Part shown: piece after piece, positions 8,517 to 18,462 of the stretch | Layout of the letters: the number at the start of each line of letters is the position of its first letter | Position numbering within the stretch: the stretch's first letter is position 1 | From: Nocardioidaceae bacterium | GTDB taxonomy: Bacteria > Actinomycetota > Actinomycetes > Propionibacteriales > Nocardioidaceae | Direction of reading: 5' to 3' | NCBI GenBank assembly: GCA_029266455.1 | Contig: JAQSWV010000002.1 | Span: forward strand, 58,411 to 122,410 | DNA length: 64,000 nucleotides | Program-made: the position numbers and the translations under genes | Notes under the pieces: model-generated | Seen by the model: only the letters and a program-made list of their open reading frames with translations | Database searches by the model: none | Told to the model about the DNA's origin: nothing

Positions 8517-9338
8517 TCAGAAGCCGCAGTCCACCGCGGTCCGGCGGAGCGGCTCGAGCAGGCCCGGTGCCGCGGCCATCGTCATCCGCTTGCTGGGCCG
8601 CCGGCCCTCCAGGTCGACGACTTCGGCCCCGGCCTCCTCGGCCACCAGTCCGCCGGCCGCGCGGTCCCACTCGTTGAGGCCCTGCTCCAGGTAGGCATCA
8701 ACCTGCCCGGAGGCGACCATGCACAGGTCCAGCGACGCTGCTCCGACCCGGCGGATGTCGCGGATCTGTCCGAGCAGGGCCGCCACCGCCGTCGCCTGCG
8801 AGGAGCGGATCGCGGCGTCGTAGTTGAACCCCGTGGACACCAGCGCCTGGTCGAGCGTCGGTGGGTCCGGGACGCGCAGCGTCCGCTCCGACCCGCCACC
8901 GGCGGGGTGCAGCAGGGCTCCCCCGCCACGCACCGCCGAGTACGCGGTGGCGGAGCCGATGTCGACCACCGCACCGGCCACCGATGTGCCGTCGACCTGC
9001 GCGGCCACCGACACCGCGTAGCCGGGATGGTCGTACACGAAGTTCACGGTGCCGTCGATCGGGTCGACCACCCAGGTCACCCCGGACCGGCTCTCGACGC
9101 TGGCTCCCTCCTCGCCGAGGATGCCGTCGTCCGGCCGGGCGCCGAGCAGCCGCAGCCGCAGCAGCCGCTCCGCTCCGGTGTCGAAGTCCGTGACGACGTC
9201 GGTGGGCCCCGACTTGGTGGAGGTCACGCCCACCCGGCCGGGCGCACGGTTGTCGGCCACCCAGGCGGCCGCCTCGCGCGCCGCCGACAAAGCCAGGTCA
9301 CGGAGCTCCGGGAGCCCGATGGGGTCCTGGGCGGTCAC
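8517..9338 (-). CDS. inositol monophosphatase family protein (SuhB-like)
   Basis: A 273-residue Mg2+-dependent phosphatase of the IMPase/FIG superfamily. Metal-binding motifs are complete: the LGEEG region, [14 protein letters not shown] (DPIDGT) and [14 protein letters not shown] (WDxAAG). It probably hydrolyses inositol-1-phosphate or a related sugar phosphate; the exact substrate is not decided by sequence. The GTG at 9338 overlaps the ferrochelatase stop by 4 bp (GTGA), so it is translated after hemH. SuhB is also close to dut and DUF4193 in M. tuberculosis. Confidence 0.9.
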   Translation of the reverse strand: MTAQDPIGLPELRDLALSAAREAAAWVADNRAPGRVGVTSTKSGPTDVVTDFDTGAERLLRLRLLGARPDDGILGEEGASVESRSGVTWVVDPIDGTVNFVYDHPGYAVSVAAQVDGTSVAGAVVDIGSATAYSAVRGGGALLHPAGGGSERTLRVPDPPTLDQALVSTGFNYDAAIRSSQATAVAALLGQIRDIRRVGAASLDLCMVASGQVDAYLEQGLNEWDRAAGGLVAEEAGAEVVDLEGRRPSKRMTMAAAPGLLEPLRRTAVDCGF

Positions 9339-10486
9339 CGGACCGCCCCGGCCGGGTCGGGGGCGTCTGCGCCGCACAGTGCCGGCCGGGGCGCGCGAGG
9401 GTTGGCGCAGCAGCCGGTCGGGCAGACGTCCCAGCTGGGGCCGAGCCCGCCCACGCCGGGGCGGACCGGCTTCGCCCCGCGCTCGGCAGCCGCCCGCTCG
9501 ACCAGCAGCTCGCGGACCATCGCCACGAACCGGGGGTCGGCGCCAGGGGTGGGCGCCCGCTCGACACCGAGCCCCAGGCGCTCGGCAGTGGCGCGAGCCT
9601 CGGTGTCGAGGTCGAAGACCACCTCCATGTGGTCCGAGATGAACCCGATAGGGATCAGGACCACCGCGGGCACCCCGTCGGCGGCCAGCGCCTCGAGGTG
9701 GTCGTTGACGTCGGGTTCCAGCCACGGCACCTGCGGTGGCCCGGACCGCGAGCAGTAGACCAGGTCGTACGAGTGTGCGGTCCCGGTGCGCTCGGCCACG
9801 GCGGTGGCGACGGTTCCTGCCACGTCCGTGTGCTGGCGGACGTAGGCGCCACCGACCGGGTCGTCGGGGTGCCGGCCGCTCGCCGCGGCCATCGCCGCGG
9901 GGATGGAATGGGTGACGAACACGAGCCGGGCAGCGTCGGCCCCGGTGCCCAACCGGCCGAGTGCGGCGACCACGCCGTCCACCACCGGGCCGACGAAGCC
10001 GGGGTGGTTGAAGTAGTGCCGGAGCTTGTCCAGGCGGGGCGTGGTCGCTCCAGCGGCCTCCACCGCGGCCGTCGCGTCGAAGAGGTTCTCGCGGTACTGC
10101 CGGCAACCTGAGTACGACGAGTAGGCGCTGGTCACGAAGCAGGCCGCCCGCTGCACACCGTCGGCAGCCATCTGCGCCATCGTGTCGGCCAGGAACGGGT
10201 CCCAGTTGCGGTTCCCCCAGTAGACGGGCAGGTCGGCGCCGTGCGCGGCGAGGTCGTCCCGTACGGCGGCCACCAGGGTCCTGCACTGGTCGTTGATCGG
10301 ACTGCGTCCGCCGAAAAGGTGGTAGTGCTCGGCGACGCTGGCGAGCCGGTCGTCGGGGACCCCCCGGCCGGCGGTGACGTTGCGCAGGAACGGCATGACG
10401 TCGTCGGGTCCCTCCGGGCCGCCGAACGACACCAGCAGCAGGGCGTCATAGGGCGCTGTGCGGGGCGGGGGTTGTGAGCCGACCAT
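9335..10486 (-). CDS. hemH: ferrochelatase (coproporphyrin/protoporphyrin type)
   Basis: This 383-residue enzyme inserts Fe2+ into a porphyrin; in actinobacteria the substrate is usually coproporphyrin III. Evidence: [21 protein letters not shown] at the start, [11 protein letters not shown], the catalytic histidine in LVFVTHSIP, and [17 protein letters not shown]. Cys128 in YSGCRQY and a C-terminal cluster (CPTGCC plus a further Cys) match the [2Fe-2S] ligands of actinobacterial ferrochelatases. The ATG at 10486 is 44 bp from the divergent MFS gene. It is coupled to the IMPase gene downstream. Confidence 0.93.
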   Translation of the reverse strand: MVGSQPPPRTAPYDALLLVSFGGPEGPDDVMPFLRNVTAGRGVPDDRLASVAEHYHLFGGRSPINDQCRTLVAAVRDDLAAHGADLPVYWGNRNWDPFLADTMAQMAADGVQRAACFVTSAYSSYSGCRQYRENLFDATAAVEAAGATTPRLDKLRHYFNHPGFVGPVVDGVVAALGRLGTGADAARLVFVTHSIPAAMAAASGRHPDDPVGGAYVRQHTDVAGTVATAVAERTGTAHSYDLVYCSRSGPPQVPWLEPDVNDHLEALAADGVPAVVLIPIGFISDHMEVVFDLDTEARATAERLGLGVERAPTPGADPRFVAMVRELLVERAAAERGAKPVRPGVGGLGPSWDVCPTGCCANPRAPRPALCGADAPDPAGAVR

Positions 10487-10530
10487 GGCACGAGCCTGAC
10501 ACGTACGCTGAACCGGCGCTGCGTCGCGGC

Positions 10531-11856
10531 ATGGCCAGCACGCAGCTCCGGGAAACGAAGGTTCGGAAGAAGTTCGGGAAGTCAGTCGTGCTCCAGACCT
10601 ACCGTCGCGTGCTGTCCGTACCGGGTGCGGCCGCCTTCAGCGGCGCCGGGCTGCTGGCCCGGCTGCCGTTCTCGATGACCGGTCTCGGCATCGTGCTGCT
10701 GGTCTCGGACCGCACGGGGTCGTACGGCACGGCAGGCGCGCTGGCGGCGGCGTACGTGGTCGCGGAGGCGTGCGGCCAGCCGGTGGTGGGGCGGCTGGTG
10801 GACCGGCACGGTCAGGCACGGGTGGTGCTGCCGGTCCTCGTCGTGTTCGCCGCTGGGACCACGCTGCTCTGCGTCGGCGTGGAGCTCGGCTGGTCGAGAC
10901 CCTGGTGGTTCGCCGGCGCGACGCTGGCCGGCGCCTCGTATCCCCCGTGGGGGTCACTGGTGCGAGCCCGCTGGGTGCACGCGCTGCTCCGGCGACGGTC
11001 GCTGCTGCCGACGGCCTTCGCCATCGAGGCCGTGGTGGACGAGGCAGTGTTCGTGATCGGGCCGGTGTTGGTCACCGCTCTGGTCACGGCCGTGCACCCG
11101 AGTGCCGGTGTGGTGGCAGCCGCCGTCCTCGGCACGGTCGGCGGGGTACTGCTGGTCGCTCAGGTGCGTACCGCCCCGCCGGTCAGGCCGCGGCGGTCGC
11201 CGGGCGACGTCGCACCGGCGATGGGCTGGGCCACCCTGGCACCGCTGGCCGTGGCCTCGGCGGGGCTCGGCATCTTCTTCGGTGGCGCGGAGGTCGCGAC
11301 CGTCGCCTTCGCCGAGGCGGCGGGGAGCCGGGGCGATGCCGGGTGGATGCTCGCGCTGTGGGCGACCGGCAGCCTGCTCGCCGGGATCGCCGTGGGTGCC
11401 CTGCCCGCGGTCGACCCGCTGCTGCAGTTCCGGGTAGGTGCCCTGGCCCTGACAGCGACGATGGCGACGGCGATGCTGGCCGGGTCGTCGGGGGGCCTCG
11501 CGCTGTGCCTGTTCGCCTCCGGGCTGGCAGTGTCCCCGACTCTGATCGCGGCGATGGCCCTGGTGGAGCAGACGGTGCCGTCGTCGCGACTGACCGAGGG
11601 GATGACCTGGGCGACGACCGGCCTGGCGATCGGCGTCGCACCCGGTGCGGCTGGCGCCGGTGCCACCATCGACGCCGCGGGGGCGACGCTGGCGTTCCTG
11701 GTCCCGGTCGCCGGAGGCGGTCTGGCCGCTCTGCTCGCGTGGACTATCCGCCCGACACCGGCGCGGCGGATTGGATCGGACGGGGCCGGGGACCACACTG
11801 TCGACAAGTCGTCCGCACCGGTGCGTGCGGACCCCAGGAGGCAACCCGATGCGTGA
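10531..11856 (+). CDS. MFS transporter
   Basis: A 441-residue integral membrane protein with about 12 hydrophobic helices ([33 protein letters not shown] and so on) and the loop 2-3 signature GRLVDRHGQ of the major facilitator superfamily. The substrate is unknown. The start is uncertain: ATG 10531 is used; an upstream ATG at 10474 would overlap hemH. The last codons overlap the start of sepH by 8 bp, so the two may be co-transcribed. The C-terminal 40 residues are polar and appear unconserved. Confidence 0.83.
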   Translation: MASTQLRETKVRKKFGKSVVLQTYRRVLSVPGAAAFSGAGLLARLPFSMTGLGIVLLVSDRTGSYGTAGALAAAYVVAEACGQPVVGRLVDRHGQARVVLPVLVVFAAGTTLLCVGVELGWSRPWWFAGATLAGASYPPWGSLVRARWVHALLRRRSLLPTAFAIEAVVDEAVFVIGPVLVTALVTAVHPSAGVVAAAVLGTVGGVLLVAQVRTAPPVRPRRSPGDVAPAMGWATLAPLAVASAGLGIFFGGAEVATVAFAEAAGSRGDAGWMLALWATGSLLAGIAVGALPAVDPLLQFRVGALALTATMATAMLAGSSGGLALCLFASGLAVSPTLIAAMALVEQTVPSSRLTEGMTWATTGLAIGVAPGAAGAGATIDAAGATLAFLVPVAGGGLAALLAWTIRPTPARRIGSDGAGDHTVDKSSAPVRADPRRQPDA

Positions 11857-12811
11857 CCTCGGTCTCGACGGACTGAGCGAGGATCAGCGCTTCGTCCTGC
11901 TCAGCGACGAGACCGGCACGCAGTACCGCGTTCCTCTCGACGATCGGCTACGTGCGGCATCCCGGGGCGACCGCGCCCGGCTCGGACAGGTGGAGATCAG
12001 CATGGACAGTGCCCTGCGGCCCCGCGACATCCAGTCCCGCATCCGCGCCGGCGAGTCGCCCGAGGCGGTCGCCGCCGTCGCGCAGATGTCGATGGACCGG
12101 ATCATGGCCTACGCCGGCCCGGTGCTGGCCGAACGCGAGCACATCTGCCTGCAGGCTCGCCGCAGCGGCCTCCGCCGCAAGCACGCGTCGGGCCCCGGGC
12201 GGCTGCTGGGCGATGCCGTGGACGAGCACCTGCGGAGCCGGGGGATGGACCCCGCCGATGCCGGCTGGGACTCGTGGCGGCGCAACGACGGCCGCTGGGC
12301 GGTGACGGTGGCCGCCTCGCGCAGCGGGGAGCCCGCGACGTTCCTGTTCGATGTGCCGGGCCGTTACGTCGTGGCCCACGACGACGCAGCCCGTCGACTG
12401 GTCGGCGACGAGCCGCCCCTTTCGGTCGAGCCCGAGCCGGACGAGCCCCACATCCGCGTCTCGGCAGGGCGGCCGGTCCCGGGCGGCGCCGATCCACAGG
12501 GCGACGACGGCAGCGAGCCCGTCACCTCGATCGGATCCGCCCGCGCCGCGGCTCTCGGCGAGCAGCTGGCGTTCGACCCGACGCCCGAACCGATGACAGA
12601 CGTTCCCGCTCCAGCCGACCTCCAGGCCGGCTCGGACGACGTCGACGCGTTGGCCCGCGCCGTCGGCGACGAGCTCGAGCCCGCGCTCCGCGACGACGTC
12701 GACGGTCCGGACGAGAGCGACACCGGCCGCCAGCGACGGCGCAAGGACCGCCGCCGTGCGTCGGTGCCGAGCTGGGACGAGATCATGTTCGGCTCGAAGC
12801 CGCAGAGCTGA
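11849..12811 (+). CDS. sepH: septation protein SepH (DUF3071)
   Basis: This 320-residue protein binds FtsZ and promotes its assembly in Streptomyces and mycobacteria. The N-terminal DUF3071 domain (about residues 1-165) starts MRDLGLDGL and contains RPRDIQSRIRAGESPEAVA, the helix-turn-helix-like element, and WRRNDGRWAVTVA. A long acidic disordered linker follows, then the conserved tail RRASVPSWDEIMFG. ATG 11849 has AGGAGG at 11836-11841, with good spacing, and lies inside the 3' end of the MFS gene. Confidence 0.92.
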   Translation: MRDLGLDGLSEDQRFVLLSDETGTQYRVPLDDRLRAASRGDRARLGQVEISMDSALRPRDIQSRIRAGESPEAVAAVAQMSMDRIMAYAGPVLAEREHICLQARRSGLRRKHASGPGRLLGDAVDEHLRSRGMDPADAGWDSWRRNDGRWAVTVAASRSGEPATFLFDVPGRYVVAHDDAARRLVGDEPPLSVEPEPDEPHIRVSAGRPVPGGADPQGDDGSEPVTSIGSARAAALGEQLAFDPTPEPMTDVPAPADLQAGSDDVDALARAVGDELEPALRDDVDGPDESDTGRQRRRKDRRRASVPSWDEIMFGSKPQS

Positions 12812-12839
12812 CGCCCGCCACAGCTGGCCGTTGCGGGTC

Positions 12840-13697
12840 TCAGGGTCCGGTCGCGACGGGACGTCCCGTATCCGCGGTCCACTCGCTCCAGGAGCCGGGC
12901 CACAGCGCGGCGTCTACGCCAGCCAGCTGGAGTGCCAGGATCTCGTGCGCGGCAGTCACGCCGGAGCCGCAGTAGACGCCCACCGGGCGCGTCCCGTCGA
13001 CGCCCAGGGCGGCGAAGCGCCGCCGCAGCTGATGGGCCGGGAGGAACCGGCCCGCGGCGTCCACGTTGTCCTGCGCCGGCGCGCTCACCGCGCCCGGCAC
13101 GTGCCCGGCCACAGGGTCCACCGGTTCCACCTCGCCGCGGAACCGCTCGCCTGCCCGTGCGTCCAGCAGCACGCCCGCTGTGGCCAGGGCGGCTGCCTCG
13201 TCCGCACTCAGCCGGGGCAGGTGCCCAGGGGCGCCCACGACGTCGCCAGGCTCGGGCCGGCGCCCGGGACCGGTCTCGACCTCCCCGCCCGCCGCCACCC
13301 ACCCGTCGTAGCCCCCGTCGAGGACACGCGCGCCGTCGAGCCCGAGATCGCGCAGCTGCCACCAGGCCCGCGCCGCTGCCGTGGCGTCCCGCTGGTCGTA
13401 GCACACGACGATCCGGTCCCGGCGCACGCCCGCGCGCCGCAGCGCGGCCAGCAGGGCGTCCGGATCGGGCAGCGGGTGCCGACCCGCGCTCCCCGGTGAC
13501 GCCGCCAGCTCGGAGTCGAGGTCGATGAAGACCGCACCCGGCAGGTGGCCGGCTTCGTACGCCTGGCGACCCGGCGGCCCGGTGAGCGACCAGCGCACGT
13601 CCAGCAGCGTCACCGGCTGGTCCGTGGCCGCCAGCTCTCGCGCCGTCACCAGGGGTGGCGGCGGCTGCGCGGCGCCGGGAGCCGGTCGCTCGGCCAC
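12840..13697 (-). CDS. sulfurtransferase (two rhodanese domains)
   Basis: This 285-residue enzyme transfers sulfur from thiosulfate or 3-mercaptopyruvate to thiol acceptors or cyanide. The N-terminal rhodanese domain (LLDVRWSL, GHLPGAVFIDLD) is the inactive one. The C-terminal domain carries the active cysteine C243 in YCGSGVTAAH; the loop CGSGVT is the type usually linked to mercaptopyruvate sulfurtransferases (SseA-like). It lies 2 bp after the phosphodiesterase gene, in the same operon. Confidence 0.88.
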   Translation of the reverse strand: MAERPAPGAAQPPPPLVTARELAATDQPVTLLDVRWSLTGPPGRQAYEAGHLPGAVFIDLDSELAASPGSAGRHPLPDPDALLAALRRAGVRRDRIVVCYDQRDATAAARAWWQLRDLGLDGARVLDGGYDGWVAAGGEVETGPGRRPEPGDVVGAPGHLPRLSADEAAALATAGVLLDARAGERFRGEVEPVDPVAGHVPGAVSAPAQDNVDAAGRFLPAHQLRRRFAALGVDGTRPVGVYCGSGVTAAHEILALQLAGVDAALWPGSWSEWTADTGRPVATGP

Positions 13698-13699
13698 GG

Positions 13700-14863
13700 T
13701 CAGGCCGGCACCACGTCGACCAGCAGGGGGACGAACATCTCGGCCGGGGTGAGTGAGCCGTGGAACCCACGCATCCGCGTCTCCACGGGGAAGGCCCGGG
13801 AGGCCAGTACCGCGAACGTGCCGCGCGAGGCGACGAGTACCTCCCCGATGCGGGGTCGGACACTGTCGGCGACGTCACCGAACCAGCCCGCGCACTCGGC
13901 CTCCTCACGGGTGAGAACCCACGCACGGTCGCCGCAGCGCTCGCGCCAGCAGGCCGCCACGTCCTCGGTGGCGCCGGCCGAGGTCCACAGCTGACGGAAG
14001 CGGGCCTCGCCACCGAGCAGCACCACCCCCTCGCGCAGCACGGGGTCGTCGTCGGCGTCCAGCCGGTCGTCGTCGGGGACGTCGACCATGCCGTGGTCGC
14101 CCGTGATCACCAGGGCGGTGCCGGCCGGCAGCGCGTTCCGGAGCGCCAGAGTGTCCCTGTCGACGGCGCGCAGGACCTCTCGCCAGGCTGCGCTCCCGCA
14201 GCCCTCCTCGTGACCGACGTGGTCGAGCTGCGACTCGTAGGTGTAGGTCACCGATCTGCGGCCCTCCCGGGCCGCGGCCTCCGTGACGTCGCTCACGTCG
14301 TAGACGCGGTCCCGGGGCGTGTCCGAGGCGATGTACGTAGCACCTCGCTGGCTCACCTGGGTCAGCCCCGAGCCCTGGAAGGAGCCCCGGCTGGCCACGC
14401 TCGCCTCCACGCCGGCTGCCGCGATCCGCGCGAACATGCTCGGGTGAGGCTGCCAGCTCACCGGATCGACGGACCCGTCCCAGGTGAGGGCGTTCAGCAG
14501 CCGCATCGTCCCGGGGATCCGGCTGGTGTAGCCGACGATGCCGTGCCTACCGGGAGCCAGCCCGGTGCCCAGGCTGGTGATGGACGTGACGGTGGTCGAG
14601 GGGACGCCGACGGTGAGTGGTGGCGCGCCGGTCCGCAGCGACGCCAGATAGGGCGCCTCGTCCGCGTTCTCGGCCAGCAGCCGGTCGCCCAGGCCGTCGA
14701 TCAGGAGCACCACCCAGCGGTCGGCCGCAGGCAGCCCGAAGGAGTCGTGGCACCCGGCGACCCCTACCCGTGCGGCGACGGAGGGGAGCAGGTCAGCCAG
14801 GGAGTTGTCGCCGTACCGCGGGAGGACCGGCTCCACGTCGTCGACGGGGGGCGCGGCGGTCAT
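13700..14863 (-). CDS. alkaline phosphatase family protein (nucleotide pyrophosphatase/phosphodiesterase-like)
   Basis: A 387-residue protein of the alkaline phosphatase/phosphodiesterase superfamily. Metal-ligand motifs seen are LLIDGLGDRLL, the nucleophile threonine region VPSTTVTSITSLGTG, DHVGHEEGCGS (DxxGH) and ITGDHGMVDVP (DHG). No signal peptide is visible, so it is probably cytosolic. It likely cleaves phosphodiester or phosphomonoester bonds; the substrate is unknown. ATG 14863 overlaps the DUF5998 stop (ATGA). Confidence 0.86.
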   Translation of the reverse strand: MTAAPPVDDVEPVLPRYGDNSLADLLPSVAARVGVAGCHDSFGLPAADRWVVLLIDGLGDRLLAENADEAPYLASLRTGAPPLTVGVPSTTVTSITSLGTGLAPGRHGIVGYTSRIPGTMRLLNALTWDGSVDPVSWQPHPSMFARIAAAGVEASVASRGSFQGSGLTQVSQRGATYIASDTPRDRVYDVSDVTEAAAREGRRSVTYTYESQLDHVGHEEGCGSAAWREVLRAVDRDTLALRNALPAGTALVITGDHGMVDVPDDDRLDADDDPVLREGVVLLGGEARFRQLWTSAGATEDVAACWRERCGDRAWVLTREEAECAGWFGDVADSVRPRIGEVLVASRGTFAVLASRAFPVETRMRGFHGSLTPAEMFVPLLVDVVPA

Positions 14864-15450
14864 GCGCGGGCAGCGACGCGCACCGTCGCCTGGGACAGCG
14901 CGCGGGCGAAGGCCAGGACCCGCTCGACCGCGTCGGCCCCGTCGGCGGCGGCGCTCACCCGCAGCGAGAAGTCGTCGGTGGTCACGGTGCCGGTGTAGCC
15001 ATGGTCGGCCTCGCACTCCGGATCGGCACATGCGGCCGGCTCGAGGTCGACGTGCCGGATCGACCCCCACGCCACCGTGAGCACGGCCTCGCGGGGTCTC
15101 GAGCCGCTGGTGCGGGCGGAGGGCGCCTGCTGGGCGGCCATGCGGTTGACCACGACGGACCGCACCGCGTCCAGGCCGACCGACTCGCTGGTGGTGGAGG
15201 TGTACGGCTCCGGGAGCAGGTCGTCAGGTGGGTGCTCGTCGGTGTGTCCGACCACGAGCCGGGTCGGGGTCAGCACGACCACGGTCACGTGCCGCCTGAC
15301 CTCGTCCTGGTCGAACGTCGGCTCGTGGTGCACGAGGAAGTCGACCACCGGCTCGTCGACCACCGCGGCCGCGACCCCGTCCGAGACCGCCTCCGGGTGA
15401 TATCCGGCCGACTCGATGTGGGAGTACAGCTCGGAGGTGCGGTCGGCCAT
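14860..15450 (-). CDS. DUF5998 family protein
   Basis: A 196-residue soluble protein. Recognised by the start LYSHIESAGYHPEAV, the central FLVHHEPTFDQDEVRRHVTVVVLTPTRLV and DPECEADHGYTGT, features of DUF5998, which often precedes the alkaline phosphatase-family gene in actinobacteria. Function is unknown. It overlaps the next gene by 4 bp. Confidence 0.82.
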   Translation of the reverse strand: MADRTSELYSHIESAGYHPEAVSDGVAAAVVDEPVVDFLVHHEPTFDQDEVRRHVTVVVLTPTRLVVGHTDEHPPDDLLPEPYTSTTSESVGLDAVRSVVVNRMAAQQAPSARTSGSRPREAVLTVAWGSIRHVDLEPAACADPECEADHGYTGTVTTDDFSLRVSAAADGADAVERVLAFARALSQATVRVAARA

Positions 15451-15593
15451 GCCCGTCAGTCTGGCACGGCGTCAGGATCGGTCAGCAGTCTCTCCCGGTG
15501 TCGCGGTCCAGACCCGGCATGGCAACTCCCTCGGCGGACACCGCCTCGTACGCGGCCGGCGTCCCCAGTCGGTGAAGCCCTCCAGGCGCCTGT

Positions 15594-18305
15594 TCAGCCG
15601 GGGACGGTGTCGCCCGGCATCCGGGCCAGGCGTCGGGCGAAGAGGTCGTTCCGGCTGGCACCGGTGGGCGCCACCCTGGCGCCTGCGTCGAGCACGGTGG
15701 CCCCCGACGCGTTGACCAGGACCAGGGCGAGCTCGATCCAGGCCAGGTGCGGCAGGTCGTTCTTGAGACGGGCGATCCGCTGCACGAGATCCTCGAGCGC
15801 GGTCAGATCGACCGGCTCGGCGCCGCGGTAGCCCATCAACACCGGGGCGGAGCGGATCTCACGCACCATGGCCGCGGCGTCGGAGTCGGTCATCGGCGGT
15901 ATCCGCCACGAGCGGTCGTGCAACAGCTCGCTGGGGGCGCCGCTGAGCCCGAACGACACCAGTGGCCCGAACAACGGGTCCTCCAACCCCTCGATCGTCA
16001 CCGGCACGCCCGAGCCGGCCTGGCGCTGGACCACGAAGCGGCCCTCCCGCGGGTCGGCCAGGCCGCGGGTCAGCTCCTGCCACGCTTGGCGCATCTCCTC
16101 GGCGCCGTCGATGTTGCGCCACACGTAGAACATGTCGGGCCGCGTCCGCAGATGCTCGGCGTGGGCCTTCAACACCACGTCCCAGCCCAGCTGCTCACCG
16201 GCGGCGATGGCCGACGAGACCGAGTCGACGTCCACCTGCTCCCACAGGTCGATGCCGTAGGCAGCCAGCACGTCGTGGACTTGGACCGCGGACAGACTGT
16301 CCCCGGTCGGCGAGGCGACCAGGGTGCCCTCCACCACCCGTCGGGCGGTCGGCGTGTCGATCTCCTCGAAGGCCGGCACGTCGCCGTCCGACCGGGCCAG
16401 CCACTGCGTGTACTCGACCACCTTGGCCAGGGCACGCACGGCGGTGTTCGGTGCGGGGTACGACGGGACCGACCCACGCCCGGGCATCCCCTCGACGTCG
16501 GGCACCCGCAGCATCTCGGGCACACCCTCGCGACCGAGGAAGGTCGAGACGATCGGCTTGTCGGACTGCTCGCCCACGGTGGCGAGGACCAGTGCGACGT
16601 CCGCGCCGGTCGACTCCAGCGGCGGGATGTAGACGGCCACCACGGCGTCCACCCCTGGATCGTCGATCGCCTCGTCGAGGGCCCGCTCGAAGTCCTCGGC
16701 GCTGGCATCCGAGCCCAGCGCCACCGGCTCGCGCACGTCCAGGCCGACGGCCGAGGCCGTGTCGGCGGCCAGCAGCCCGAGAGCGTCGGAGTTGCCGACC
16801 ACGGCCACCCTCCGCCCCCGCGGCAGCGGTTGGTAGGCCAGCAGCTGGGCCACGTCGAACATCTCGTCGAGCGTGTCGACCTGGATGACACCCGCCTGGT
16901 GGAACATCGAGTCGACGGCCGCCTGCGGCGCACTGGTGTGGCGGACGGCGTGGCCGACGGGAACGCCTTGGGTGGTGCGCCCCGACTTCACCGCGACGAT
17001 CGGCTTGTGCCGCGACACCCGCCGCGCGATCCGGGAGAACTTGCGGGGGTTGCCGATGGACTCGAGGTAGAGCAGCACCACGTCGGTGGCGTCGTCCTCC
17101 TCCCAGTACTGCAGCAGGTCGTTGCCCGACACGTCGGCGCGGTTGCCCGCGGACACGAAGGTGGACAGTCCCAGGCCGCGCCGGTCGACGTTCTCCAGGA
17201 TCGCGACCCCCAGGGCACCGGACTGGCAGAAGAAGCCGACCCGCCCGGCAGGGGGCATCAGCGGTGACAGGGACGCGTTGATGCGCACATCGGAGGCGGT
17301 GTTGATGACGCCGAGGCAGTTGGGGCCGACCAGCCGGAGCCCATAGCTGCGGGTCAGGGCCAGCAACCGGCGCTGCCGTTCGCGGCCCTCGCGGCCCGTC
17401 TCGGCGAAGCCCGACGAGATCACGACCAAGCCGTGCACGCCCTTCGCCGCGCAGTCGAGCACCACGTCGGCGACGGCGTCCGCGGGGACGGCGACGATCG
17501 CCAGGTCGACCTCGCCGGGGATGTCCTGCACCGACGCATACGCCGGCAGCCCGGAGATGGCCTCGGACTGCGGGTTGACCGCGTACACGACACCGGTGAA
17601 GTCCCCGAGAACCAGGTTCCGCACGAGCGTCTGCCCGATGGTGTCCTGCCGCCGACTGGCGCCCACCACCGCGACACTGTGGACGTCGAACAGGCGCTTC
17701 ATCGAGGCGGCCTCGGCCCGGTGCTCGCGTGCCTGGACCACCCCGATCGACGTGTCGGTCGGCCTGATCGGGAACTCGAGCCGCATGACGCCGTCCGTGA
17801 TGCCGCCGGCGACCCGGTACCCCTGTTCGCGGAACACCCTGATCATGCGCACGTTGTCGGGCAGCACCTCCGCCTCGAACTTGCTGTAGCCCCGCTCGCG
17901 CCCCGCCTCGGCGAGGTGCTCGAGGAGCAGCTGGGCCAGCCCGCGGCCCTGGTGCGCGTCCTCGATGAGGAACGCGACCTCGGCCCGCTCGTCGTCGATC
18001 CGGTCGAAGCGGCCGACGCCGATGATGTCGTCGCCGAGCGTGACGACCAACGCGACGCGGTCGTGATGGTCGACGGAGGTGAAGTGCCGGACGTCACGGT
18101 CGGACAGCGTCGGGTACGGCGCGAAGAAGCGGAAGTACTTGGACTGGTCCGACACCCGGGAGTAGAAGTCGGTGAACCGTTGGGCGTCCTCGGGACGGAT
18201 CGGGCGCAGCTGCGCCGCCCTGCCGTCGCGGAGCACCACGTCGGCCTCCCAGGAGGAGGGATAGCCCGCCGACGGCTGATCGGGCTCGGCGGTCGCGGCG
18301 CTCAC
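15594..18305 (-). CDS. GNAT acetyltransferase fused to ADP-forming acyl-CoA synthetase-like protein (Pat type)
   Basis: A 903-residue protein. The N-terminal GNAT domain (about residues 20-180) has the acetyl-CoA motif QGRGLAQLL. The larger part is NDP-forming acyl-CoA synthetase-like: a CoA-binding domain (VAVVGASRRQDTIGQTLVRNL), Succ_CoA_lig domains (VGPNCLGVINT, GFFCQSGALGVAI) and an ATP-grasp end. In this family the synthetase part is often only regulatory, and the GNAT part acetylates lysines, especially the active-site lysine of AMP-forming acyl-CoA synthetases. Here GNAT is at the N-terminus, unlike Salmonella Pat. The GTG at 18305 is the start. An AMP-forming ligase lies divergently 157 bp away, a plausible target. 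Confidence 0.87.
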   Translation of the reverse strand: MSAATAEPDQPSAGYPSSWEADVVLRDGRAAQLRPIRPEDAQRFTDFYSRVSDQSKYFRFFAPYPTLSDRDVRHFTSVDHHDRVALVVTLGDDIIGVGRFDRIDDERAEVAFLIEDAHQGRGLAQLLLEHLAEAGRERGYSKFEAEVLPDNVRMIRVFREQGYRVAGGITDGVMRLEFPIRPTDTSIGVVQAREHRAEAASMKRLFDVHSVAVVGASRRQDTIGQTLVRNLVLGDFTGVVYAVNPQSEAISGLPAYASVQDIPGEVDLAIVAVPADAVADVVLDCAAKGVHGLVVISSGFAETGREGRERQRRLLALTRSYGLRLVGPNCLGVINTASDVRINASLSPLMPPAGRVGFFCQSGALGVAILENVDRRGLGLSTFVSAGNRADVSGNDLLQYWEEDDATDVVLLYLESIGNPRKFSRIARRVSRHKPIVAVKSGRTTQGVPVGHAVRHTSAPQAAVDSMFHQAGVIQVDTLDEMFDVAQLLAYQPLPRGRRVAVVGNSDALGLLAADTASAVGLDVREPVALGSDASAEDFERALDEAIDDPGVDAVVAVYIPPLESTGADVALVLATVGEQSDKPIVSTFLGREGVPEMLRVPDVEGMPGRGSVPSYPAPNTAVRALAKVVEYTQWLARSDGDVPAFEEIDTPTARRVVEGTLVASPTGDSLSAVQVHDVLAAYGIDLWEQVDVDSVSSAIAAGEQLGWDVVLKAHAEHLRTRPDMFYVWRNIDGAEEMRQAWQELTRGLADPREGRFVVQRQAGSGVPVTIEGLEDPLFGPLVSFGLSGAPSELLHDRSWRIPPMTDSDAAAMVREIRSAPVLMGYRGAEPVDLTALEDLVQRIARLKNDLPHLAWIELALVLVNASGATVLDAGARVAPTGASRNDLFARRLARMPGDTVPG

Positions 18306-18462
18306 GCGGCAAATCTATCGAGTGGGCCGGACCGGCGAGCGGTCATGGCGGACCGCCGGACTGGTGGACCGCGTCGGCAGCTGCCCGGCATCCGGTCAGC
18401 GCCCCCGTCCGGCACACGCAGCGGTTGTCCACGGCTGCTCGCCCGGTCCAGACTCTGCGCCC

